The notes under the pieces are model-generated. The model was not told where the DNA came from and searched no databases. It was given only the letters and a program-made list of their open reading frames with translations. Below are positions 1 through 5,086 of a DNA stretch of 5,086 bases, piece by piece. The first letter of the stretch is position 1. Each line of letters opens with the position of its first letter. The stretch is from Burkholderiales bacterium (GTDB lineage: Bacteria; Pseudomonadota; Gammaproteobacteria; Burkholderiales; UBA11063). Made by a program: the position numbers and the translations under genes. The stretch spans positions 1 through 5,086 of the forward strand of contig JAJFBO010000122.1 in assembly GCA_020697025.1 (NCBI GenBank). The letters run 5' to 3'.

Positions 1-1
1 A

Positions 2-67
2 GGTTATCTTTTTAATATTATGGTAACTGCAGATATTATTTTAAGACCTATTAATACAAAATCATAA
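2..67 (+). CDS. C-terminal end of a VirB10/TrbI-like conjugation core protein (partial)
   Basis: An open frame enters from the left edge and ends at a TAA at 65-67, giving 21 residues that begin GYLFNIMVTADIILRP. The pattern Gly-x-x-x-Asn-(I/V)-x-V-x-x-Asp-(I/L)-x-(L)-x-Pro is the usual ending of VirB10/TrbI proteins, which form the periplasm-spanning core and outer-membrane cap of type IV secretion systems. The gene lies immediately upstream of, and in the same direction as, trbJ-, trbL- and trbB-like genes, and trbI precedes trbJ in the RP4 Tra2 operon, so the context agrees. Only the tail is visible, so the assignment rests on a short motif plus position; another T4SS protein ending in a beta-barrel strand is possible. 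Confidence 0.55.
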   Translation, partial: GYLFNIMVTADIILRPINTKS

Positions 68-89
68 TTATTTTATAAGCAAAATTGCA

Positions 90-119
90 ATGACACAGTA
101 AAAACCAGATGTTTATAGT
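90..119 (+). promoter_or_regulatory. Possible sigma-70 promoter ahead of the trbJ-like gene
   Basis: ATGACA at 90-95 matches the -35 consensus TTGACA at five of six bases, and TATAGT at 114-119 matches the -10 consensus TATAAT at five of six, with an 18-base spacer. It lies in the 78-base gap between the trbI-like stop and the trbJ-like start, so transcription could restart here. In such AT-rich DNA chance matches are frequent, so this is only a candidate. Confidence 0.3.
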
Positions 120-145
120 AACAACTATTTTTAAAGAGAGCAAAT

Positions 146-721
146 ATGATGAAAAATACACTTTGTTACCTGGTGTTAGGAATGTCCCTAAATTATACAT
201 ATGCCGTTGTGCCTACATCTGATGTTTATCAGGAATTCCAGGATTTAAAAACTATGGGAGTTTATACTACTAAAATAACAACTGGGTTACTTAAAATTGG
301 TGAAGCAGTAGATATTGCAGTACAGCTTCGTGAATTAAAAAGTTTGCAGGACGTATCAAATGCTGGAGGAGCAATTTGCCGATTATGTTCGGTTTCTGAA
401 CAACAGCAGTTACAAATGTATATAAAGCAAGTAAATGATGATCTATGTTCACAGTTTAGCGTAGCTATGTCTAGCATGATTGGTGTACAACAAACAATAA
501 GAGGATTACAAGATATTATAAAAAACTTTAACACTAATCCAAAAGAAGCTGGTTTAGCTTTGCAGTCTGCTTCAATTCAGACGCAAGCAGCAATTCAAGG
601 AACTTTGGCTCAAATTCAGCTTTTACTTGCTCAAAGTGCACAAAAAAGATTGGCTGAGGAAAAATTAGCTAAACAAAATAATACAGATTTATATGCAGGG
701 GTTAGGCAAAGTGGTTTGTAA
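146..721 (+). CDS. trbJ: TrbJ/VirB5-like secreted conjugal transfer protein
   Basis: Predicted 191-residue exported protein. Residues 1-20 look like a signal peptide: Lys3, a hydrophobic core, and a likely cut after the TYA at 18-20. The mature part is largely alpha-helical and glutamine-rich, with a helical, coiled-coil-prone C-terminal third (about 135-176, many Gln, Ala and Leu), as in TrbJ/VirB5 proteins, which act in the periplasm and at the pilus tip in pilus assembly and recipient contact. Position also fits: after a trbI-like gene and before trbL. It is shorter than typical TrbJ (about 250 residues). The mature protein has three cysteines: a CxxC at 78-81 and Cys101. A purine-rich GAGAG at 136-140 lies 5 bases from the first ATG and 8 from the second (149), so translation may start at the second Met. 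The sequence match is loose; the family call rests on architecture and synteny. Confidence 0.65.
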   Translation: MMKNTLCYLVLGMSLNYTYAVVPTSDVYQEFQDLKTMGVYTTKITTGLLKIGEAVDIAVQLRELKSLQDVSNAGGAICRLCSVSEQQQLQMYIKQVNDDLCSQFSVAMSSMIGVQQTIRGLQDIIKNFNTNPKEAGLALQSASIQTQAAIQGTLAQIQLLLAQSAQKRLAEEKLAKQNNTDLYAGVRQSGL

Positions 722-808
722 AAACTACTTTCAATACTAATTGATATTTATGCTGCTTATAACAATTAAATGGCAGTAACATGTTGATAATTTAAGAAAT
801 AGTAAAGA

Positions 809-1906
809 ATGGTTAAAATTAAATACTTTATGATTTGTTTATTAATAATAAACGTTTATGCTCAAACCCATTTATGTGTAATTAAAGGCGGAGGAATTTT
901 AGATGATATTTTATTGCAATTTGGTAATGCTGCAACAAGCTGGCAAAATACAATTGAGCCAATTAGCAAAAAATTCTTCTTTATTTTATTTGGTATGGAG
1001 TTTATGTGGCAATTAACAGTTAAGAAAGTTTTTGCTGGTGATATTGAAAAATTATGGGTATTCTTTTTTACCCGTACTGTTTTATGTTTTTTCTTTGCCA
1101 AATATTTGGTAAATATTGAGATGTACAGAGGTATAATTGAATTTTTATCAAATTTAGGCAGCCGTATTGGCGGCTTTAGTTTGAATATGAAACCGGGCAG
1201 TGGTATGAATACGCTTGGCCCCTCAGCAGTAATTAGCAGTTTTTCCTGTATGGCAGATATGATTCATACAGCAACAGATCAAACCGGATCCCTGGATTAT
1301 ATAACGATCAAGATAACTTTGGGAATAATTCAGGTAATATTATTTATTGTCTTAATTTTTATTTGTTATTATTTAATGCAAATATTCATGCAGGCATATT
1401 TAATTGTATATGCAGGGTTTATATTTGCCGGATTTGCTGGAAGTACATGGACTAGAAACTATTGGGAGCGTTATATAAGTACTACAATTTCTGTAGGAGT
1501 TAAATTTTTGGTAGTATGCTTAATTATGGGGGTATTAAACACACAGATGAAAACTTGGGCAAACGATATTAATCAGGCAGTCAATGCTGATTTATCCGTT
1601 TTAATGGGAGTGGTTTGCAAAGTATTTGCTACAGCTATGATTATTTCATTGGCGCTTTGGCAATTGCCGGACTGGTTTGCCTCAGCTTTAAGCGGGCAAA
1701 TTAGTGCTGGTGACCATTCTTCTGGCACAAATTCAAACATGGGTATCATAAATGAAAATGGGACAGGTAAATCAAATTTAGGAGCAAATTCAGAAAGGGA
1801 CTCTTTGGAAAAAACAATTGATTTGGCAGGGGTACAACGGATTAATAGTAATTCGGGAACAACTAGCAGCGATAGGCTTAACCCATTTGAAAGTAAAAAT
1901 AAATGA
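809..1906 (+). CDS. trbL: TrbL/VirB6-like polytopic inner-membrane channel protein
   Basis: A 365-residue membrane protein. TrbL/VirB6 proteins form part of the inner-membrane translocation channel of conjugative T4SS. Residues 4-18 form a signal-like hydrophobic segment, then a short region beginning ILDDILLQFGNAATSW (30-45) that resembles the N-terminal domain of TrbL. Likely transmembrane stretches are about 55-70, 82-103, 168-190, 193-212, 226-244 and 264-285. The central LGPSAVISSF (136-145), the WTRNYWERY segment (214-222) and the WQLPDWFASALSGQ segment (284-297) fit the TrbL pattern. From about 298 the protein becomes a hydrophilic tail rich in Ser, Asn, Gly and Thr, also usual for TrbL. 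The ATG at 809 is preceded by a weak ribosome site (AAAG). The stop shares an ATGA with the next gene, suggesting translational coupling. The 87-base gap before it holds no ORF the size of trbK, which sits between trbJ and trbL in RP4. Confidence 0.85.
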   Translation: MVKIKYFMICLLIINVYAQTHLCVIKGGGILDDILLQFGNAATSWQNTIEPISKKFFFILFGMEFMWQLTVKKVFAGDIEKLWVFFFTRTVLCFFFAKYLVNIEMYRGIIEFLSNLGSRIGGFSLNMKPGSGMNTLGPSAVISSFSCMADMIHTATDQTGSLDYITIKITLGIIQVILFIVLIFICYYLMQIFMQAYLIVYAGFIFAGFAGSTWTRNYWERYISTTISVGVKFLVVCLIMGVLNTQMKTWANDINQAVNADLSVLMGVVCKVFATAMIISLALWQLPDWFASALSGQISAGDHSSGTNSNMGIINENGTGKSNLGANSERDSLEKTIDLAGVQRINSNSGTTSSDRLNPFESKNK

Positions 1907-2958
1907 CACAAATAAATGATGCTCTACGTCACTTAGAAAAGGATATGGCTGAGATTTTAGAAGTTATTCAAGACAAAAGAACAACAGAAGTAATATTAAA
2001 TCCATATAAAAACATCGATGGTAGTTATGAAGGACATATTTTAGTTGAACGTCATGGAGAACAATTAAAAAATTTACATAAAATTATGAATGATGGAAGT
2101 TCTGAAATTGTCAAAATGTCATCAACTAAAGCAGAAACAATTATGAGCGTTTTAGCCAGTATAACAGGTAAATTTATACATAATAAAAACCCGTATTTAG
2201 AGTGCCAGATCCCCAGGTACGGACATAGATTTACTGGTGTGATACCCCCAGCTAGCGTATTTCCGGCATTTTGCATTCGTAGGCATTCTTCACTTGTTTA
2301 TTCATTAGATGATTTTGTAAATCAAGGGATTTTATCAGCAACAAGTAGAGATACGCTTATTTCATGGATAAGGCGTAAATTCAATATTTTAATTGCAGGA
2401 GGAACTGGTTCAGGCAAAACTACTTTGGCCAATGCAATTTTATACGAAATAAGTAAAATATTTCCTGAAAGCCGTATGTTAATCATAGAAGATGTGCCAG
2501 AATTACAATTTGATACGTCTCGCTCAATCGCCTTTACGATTAATGAGTTTTTTTCTATGTATGAGGCGCTTCGTACGACCTTACGTTTTAAACCTGGACG
2601 TATTATTATGGGAGAAGTACGTGGTGCTGAGGCCTATACTTTACTTAAAGCATGGAATACCGGACATCCAGGCGGGGTTGCAACCATTCATGCCAATGGT
2701 GTGGAAGAGGCATTACATCGTTTTGAGGGGTGTATTGCAGATCATGTAAGCGCCCGGGTAAACCGTAAAGAAATTGGATTTACTATAAATGGGATTATTT
2801 CCATTCAAAACATGACGATAAGAAAGGATATAGGGGGCGATTATCAAAATACTACACAACGAAAAGTTACAGCTCTTCGACAGATACTGCAATATGATGC
2901 GGAAAAAGATATTTACCAGGATATTATCTTTGATAAATTTGAAGAAAGTTTTGATTAA
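1903..2958 (+). CDS. trbB: TrbB/VirB11-family conjugative transfer ATPase
   Basis: A 351-residue traffic ATPase of the VirB11/PulE superfamily; these form hexameric rings on the cytoplasmic face of the inner membrane and power pilus assembly and substrate passage. The N-terminal domain (about 1-125) has the TrbB-like start RTTEVILNP (26-34) and the IPRYGHRFTGVIPP segment (103-116), followed by FCIRR (123-127). Nucleotide-binding motifs are complete: Walker A GGTGSGKTT (166-174, Lys172), an Asp box around LIIEDVPELQ (193-202), Walker B in GRIIMGEVRGAEA (232-244, Glu238) and the His box TGHPGGVATIHANG (253-266). Length is near the TrbB norm of about 320-350. The overall pattern favours TrbB over VirB11. 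Its ATG lies inside the trbL ATGA overlap. In RP4 Tra2 trbB heads the operon; here it follows trbL. Nothing suggests inactivation. Confidence 0.95.
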   Translation: MTQINDALRHLEKDMAEILEVIQDKRTTEVILNPYKNIDGSYEGHILVERHGEQLKNLHKIMNDGSSEIVKMSSTKAETIMSVLASITGKFIHNKNPYLECQIPRYGHRFTGVIPPASVFPAFCIRRHSSLVYSLDDFVNQGILSATSRDTLISWIRRKFNILIAGGTGSGKTTLANAILYEISKIFPESRMLIIEDVPELQFDTSRSIAFTINEFFSMYEALRTTLRFKPGRIIMGEVRGAEAYTLLKAWNTGHPGGVATIHANGVEEALHRFEGCIADHVSARVNRKEIGFTINGIISIQNMTIRKDIGGDYQNTTQRKVTALRQILQYDAEKDIYQDIIFDKFEESFD

Positions 2959-2968
2959 TATATTACTA

Positions 2969-3079
2969 ATGTTATTTAGAAGTATTGTGGATTTTTGCCT
3001 CACAATATACATTTATAGATGCTGGAAATTATCGCCAATAGATGGTGTGGTAATTTATCCATTTGAGCGACTATTATAA
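2969..3079 (+). CDS. Small hypothetical membrane peptide between trbB and traF
   Basis: A 36-residue ORF from ATG 2969 ending at TAA 3077-3079. I do not recognise it. The first half (LFRSIVDFCLTIYIY) is hydrophobic enough for one membrane helix; the second half (RCWKLSPIDGVVIYPFERLL) carries charged residues, which would suit a single-pass inner-membrane peptide. No clear ribosome site precedes the ATG; an in-frame TTG at 2951, overlapping the end of trbB, has GAAG at 2941-2944 upstream and would give 42 residues. It fills the trbB-traF gap almost exactly and its stop overlaps the inferred traF start, an arrangement typical of a real operon member. It could equally be a relic of a longer gene or chance. 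Candidate roles such as an entry-exclusion or accessory peptide are not supported by anything seen. Confidence 0.4.
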   Translation: MLFRSIVDFCLTIYIYRCWKLSPIDGVVIYPFERLL

Positions 3080-3657
3080 ATAGGATTATTAGCGTATCTG
3101 GGCTTTTATTATTAGTTGGAATTTATGTTCTAAGTAAATACATATATTTCAATCCAACTAATTCAGAAATAAGAGGCTATTATTTTGTGTATAAGTCAGA
3201 TACATTTAATAAAAATGATTTGGTATTAGTGTGTATCAGGGATAGAGAAAGTATTAAAATTTTACATAAATTTGGTTTACCTTATACTACAAGTAAGACT
3301 TGTCAATTGCCATTTCTACTTAAAAAAATTGCTGCTAAAAGTGGTGATATTGTGCAAATTAGTAATAGTGGAATCGTGGTAAATAATAAGTTAGTACCAA
3401 ATACTGTGGCAGTTATAAAATATAAAAATATTTATTTAAACCCGTTGTCAATAGGTGCTAAATATATATTAGGCAAGCATGATTATTTTTTGTTGGGACT
3501 GGGAAATAACTCTTATGATTCACGTTACTTCGGAGTAGTACATGCAGCAGATTTGTCATATAAAGCAATATTATTTTGGCCAATAAAACAGCCAATTTGG
3601 CAGGCAATAGTTTATAAATACTATTGTCATTTTATACCCAGCCGTGAAAGAGTATAA
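3076..3657 (+). CDS. traF: TraF-type conjugal pilin-maturation peptidase (S26 family), non-standard start
   Basis: A 193-residue protein if read from 3076, close to RP4 TraF (178). TraF is a membrane-anchored relative of signal peptidase I that trims and cyclises the TrbC pilin. Residues 8-24 form an N-terminal membrane anchor. Catalytic Ser30 sits in NPTNSEIRGYY (26-36), matching the family pattern N-x-T-x-S-x-x-x-G-x-Y. The general-base lysine is expected at Lys83 in LLKKIAAKSGD (81-91), and the DSRYFG box (148-153) supplies Asp148. The frame is open from 3067, but the only ATG, GTG or TTG is the GTG at 3187, which would remove both anchor and Ser30. I therefore place the start at ATA 3076, overlapping the previous stop as ATAA, with a weak GAG 8 bases upstream; ATT at 3085 or 3088 is an alternative. 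The gene may be expressed poorly or be an early pseudogene, although the body is undamaged. Confidence 0.8.
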   Translation: MNRIISVSGLLLLVGIYVLSKYIYFNPTNSEIRGYYFVYKSDTFNKNDLVLVCIRDRESIKILHKFGLPYTTSKTCQLPFLLKKIAAKSGDIVQISNSGIVVNNKLVPNTVAVIKYKNIYLNPLSIGAKYILGKHDYFLLGLGNNSYDSRYFGVVHAADLSYKAILFWPIKQPIWQAIVYKYYCHFIPSRERV

Positions 3658-3717
3658 ACGAATGTGCGAATTTATCAGATTTTTTAATGTGTTTAGTTTT
3701 TAGAAAAGGAAATAATT

Positions 3718-4113
3718 ATGAAAAGACTAACGATAACTGGTAATTTGGGACGCGATCCTGAATTACGTATTAATCCTGAAGGCAATTCTTTTGCGACTTT
3801 TTCAGTAGCCGTATCAAGCGGGAACAAAGCTAATCGACGAACAGACTGGATAGATATCAGTTGCAATGGACGTTTGGCAGAATTTGTAACAACTTATGCC
3901 AAGAAAGGAAATAAGGTTTTAGTCGATGGATTTCCCTCTGTTGGTGCATATATTAATTCAAGCAATGAACCGGTACCAGTTCAACGCCTGTATGCACATT
4001 CCCTGGAAATTTTAAACCAGTTAGAACGTGATACTAATGGGGATGTTCCAACAATTGATACCCATGAATACGACATCCCGGCAGATGGGAATATTAATAA
4101 TATATCATTATAG
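3718..4113 (+). CDS. ssb: Single-stranded DNA-binding protein, short element-borne type
   Basis: A 131-residue OB-fold protein that coats single-stranded DNA, here probably serving DNA transfer or establishment. It starts MKRLTITGNLGRDPELR, the characteristic SSB first strand, followed by FATFSVAVS (25-33), the stacking Trp44 in RTDWIDISCNGRLAEF (41-56) and KKGNKVLVDG (62-71). The OB domain ends near residue 99. The start is firm: AAAGGA lies about 7 bases upstream of ATG. Host SSBs are usually 150-180 residues and end in an acidic DDDIPF-like tip that recruits partner proteins; here the tail is only about 30 residues, has an internal EYDIP (117-121) and ends INNISL. Such short, tail-variant SSBs are common on conjugative elements. 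It is 60 bases downstream of traF and may share its transcript. A convergent hairpin follows. Confidence 0.9.
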   Translation: MKRLTITGNLGRDPELRINPEGNSFATFSVAVSSGNKANRRTDWIDISCNGRLAEFVTTYAKKGNKVLVDGFPSVGAYINSSNEPVPVQRLYAHSLEILNQLERDTNGDVPTIDTHEYDIPADGNINNISL

Positions 4114-4126
4114 TAATTTAAAGATT

Positions 4127-4149
4127 AGTGGTGGAAAAAATCCACCACT
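4127..4149. terminator. Hairpin between convergent ssb and purN, likely terminator
   Basis: AGTGGTGGA (4127-4135) and TCCACCACT (4141-4149) form a perfect 9-bp stem closed by an AAAAA loop. It lies within the 58-base gap between the stop codons of two genes that face each other, the expected place for a shared terminator. Neither side has a long T-run: on the minus strand the bases after the stem read AATCTTTAAATT, on the plus strand TCATAGG. Termination is therefore likely but not textbook, and better suited to the minus-strand transcript. Confidence 0.55.
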
Positions 4150-4171
4150 TCATAGGTGCCGGATAAACATA

Positions 4172-4752
4172 TTAATAAAAGATGCTACTGTGAAATTCGC
4201 TTAAGGTTATTAAATCACAGTCTTCTTTTTTAACTGTAACTAGTTCATTATCAAGAACTTGTACTTTACCTGTAAGTAATTTGTGTATAATAAATGGATA
4301 AACTAAATGTTCAAGCTTATGAATTCTATTAGCTAGTTCTTCTACATTACTACATGGCATACCAGCGACTACTGCCTGGGCAATAATTGGCCCGTGATCA
4401 AGTTTATCAGTTACAAAATGAATTGTAATTCCACTTACTTTAACTTTAGTGGCAAATGCTTGTTTAATTGCATCAGTACCAATAAATGAAGGTAATAAAG
4501 AAGGGTGAATATTAACTAAACGCATTGAGTAATGGCTCACAAACCATGAACTTAAAATACGCATAAAACCTGCTAAAATAATAAATCCGGGATTATAACT
4601 ATCAATAATAAGTGCCAGCTGCTTGTCAAACTCTTCACGGGTTTTATATTGTTTATGTTCTACAATTTGATTTGCGTAATTAATGTAGTGTTATTACACA
4701 TGGCTTCTAAATTTGAGCCACGACCAGAAATAAGAACAACAATTCCAGACAT
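4172..4752 (-). pseudogene. purN: Broken phosphoribosylglycinamide formyltransferase (PurN)
   Basis: PurN transfers a formyl group from 10-formyltetrahydrofolate to GAR in de novo purine synthesis. The minus-strand start at 4752 reads MSGIVVLISGRGSNLEA, the PurN phosphate-binding N-terminus, but this frame stops at TAG 4662-4660 after 30 residues. The rest of the protein lies in another frame, open from about 4690 to the TAA at 4174-4172: NYANQIVEHKQYKTREEFD, then AGFMRIL, the catalytic NIHPSLLP (Asn and His) and LDHGPIIAQ (Asp). Between the conserved SN of GRGSN and AGFMRIL there are 140 bases, against about 219 in E. coli PurN, so around 80 bases, including the SNxxAxGL region, are missing as well as the frame being broken. 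This looks like an internal deletion, not a one-base error. An internal start at 4564 would give 130 residues without the N-terminal binding loop, unlikely to be active. A weak GAG site precedes 4752. Confidence 0.85.
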
Positions 4753-4848
4753 ATAAAATATTCTCAAAAAAATGTGCAGTATAATAACACAAATTAACCT
4801 ATCTATTATGGGATAATAATGCTTTATTGATTATTAAAGGATAAAACT
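4753..4848. promoter_or_regulatory. Divergent purN-purH intergenic promoter region
   Basis: These 96 bases separate the divergent purN and purH starts and must hold the promoter for purH unless the genes are silent. TATAAT at 4780-4785 on the plus strand is a perfect -10 hexamer; the same bases on the minus strand give TATACT (4783-4778), a good -10 for purN. Neither has a convincing -35 at 16-18 bases. I saw no PurR-type operator (an ACGCAAACGTTTGCGT-like palindrome) and no purine riboswitch. Confidence 0.35.
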
Positions 4849-5086
4849 GTGTCGATTGCTATTAAACGGGCATTAATTAGTGTATCTGATAAAACTGGTA
4901 TTTTAGATTTTGCTTTAAAGTTACATAAATTAGGAGTTGAAATTTTATCTACTGGCGGAACTTATGAATATTTATTAAAAAATGCTATACCAGTAATACC
5001 AGTAGCTGATGTTACAAATTTTCCTGAAATTCTGGATGGAAGAGTAAAAACTTTGCATCCAAACATTCATGGGGCAATTTTAGCCA
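4849..5086 (+). CDS. purH: Bifunctional AICAR formyltransferase/IMP cyclohydrolase PurH (N-terminal part)
   Basis: PurH carries out the last two steps of IMP synthesis: AICAR formylation and ring closure. The visible 79 residues belong to the N-terminal IMP cyclohydrolase domain, with [10 protein letters not shown] (8-17), [10 protein letters not shown] (33-42), [18 protein letters not shown] (58-75) and the following AILA, all hallmark PurH sequence. The gene runs off the right edge; complete PurH is about 510-530 residues. The start is GTG 4849, with AAAGG at 4835-4839 as ribosome site about 9 bases upstream; translation from here gives the normal N-terminal length. It is divergent from purN, so the two may share a regulatory region. 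No damage is seen in the part present, in contrast to purN. Confidence 0.95.
   Translation, partial: MSIAIKRALISVSDKTGILDFALKLHKLGVEILSTGGTYEYLLKNAIPVIPVADVTNFPEILDGRVKTLHPNIHGAILA

Noticed and set aside
738..768. TAATTG...CAATTA inverted repeat in the trbJ-trbL gap as a terminator
   Set aside because: Six A/T-rich base pairs around a 19-base loop with no T-run; expected by chance in AT-rich DNA.
1573..1911. Minus-strand open frame of 112 codons opposite the end of trbL
   Set aside because: It is antisense to a well-supported trbL and its translation resembles no family; a shadow frame.
2492..2749. Second plus-strand frame inside trbB
   Set aside because: It overlaps the Walker B and His-box region of trbB in another frame and has no family likeness.
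2713..3012. Minus-strand open frame opposite the end of trbB
   Set aside because: Antisense to the conserved trbB C-terminus, AT-driven composition, no ribosome site or recognisable motif.
3187..3657. traF read from GTG 3187 as a 156-residue protein
   Set aside because: This start lies after the catalytic Ser codon at 3163-3165 and removes the membrane anchor; the frame upstream encodes a clear anchor and the N-x-T-x-S motif.
4172..4564. A free-standing 130-residue formyltransferase on the minus strand
   Set aside because: Its ATG is the Met of the conserved internal AGFMRIL motif, and homologous coding sequence continues upstream in the same frame to about 4690; it is part of the broken purN.

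Overview
The window is AT-rich DNA (roughly one third G+C by eye) from what is most likely a proteobacterium, perhaps a host-associated one with a reduced genome. It joins two unrelated blocks. Positions 1-4113 (plus strand) hold the end of a P-type (RP4 Tra2/trb-like) conjugative type IV secretion cluster. Positions 4172-5086 hold purine-biosynthesis housekeeping genes. Because the conjugation genes sit directly beside pur genes, this piece is probably chromosomal, for example an integrated conjugative element or its remnant. I cannot assign genus; the retained PurN and PurH sequences look proteobacterial.

Conjugation block: the last 21 residues of a VirB10/TrbI-like core-channel protein (2-67); a secreted TrbJ/VirB5-like protein (146-721); a polytopic TrbL/VirB6-like inner-membrane channel protein (809-1906); the TrbB/VirB11 hexameric ATPase (1903-2958), coupled to trbL by a 4-base ATGA overlap; an unrecognised ORF for a 36-residue membrane peptide (2969-3079); a TraF-type pilin-maturation peptidase (3076-3657); and a short single-stranded DNA-binding protein (3718-4113). 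Together they would supply channel parts (TrbI, TrbL), a minor pilus component (TrbJ), energy for assembly (TrbB), pilin processing (TraF) and protection of transferred single strands (Ssb). The relaxase, coupling protein, VirB4/TrbE ATPase and pilin are not in this window.

The traF reading frame is intact through all three expected catalytic residues but has no ATG, GTG or TTG start ahead of its catalytic serine. Where an ATGA overlap start would be expected the sequence reads ATAA, so the gene either uses a rare ATA or ATT start or has lost its start by one substitution.

Purine block: a perfect 9-bp hairpin separates ssb from a convergent purN. purN is broken: its N-terminal P-loop-like segment and its larger catalytic part lie in different frames, and about 80 bases of conserved coding sequence are missing between them. 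A 96-bp AT-rich divergent intergenic region then leads to the start of purH, which runs off the right edge. No tRNA, rRNA, CRISPR array, IS element or recognisable attachment site is visible. Every stretch above 300 bases is covered by a gene.

I did not find a clearly new biological system. The points most worth a second look are the non-standard traF start, the internal deletion in purN, and the unrecognised small ORF between trbB and traF.
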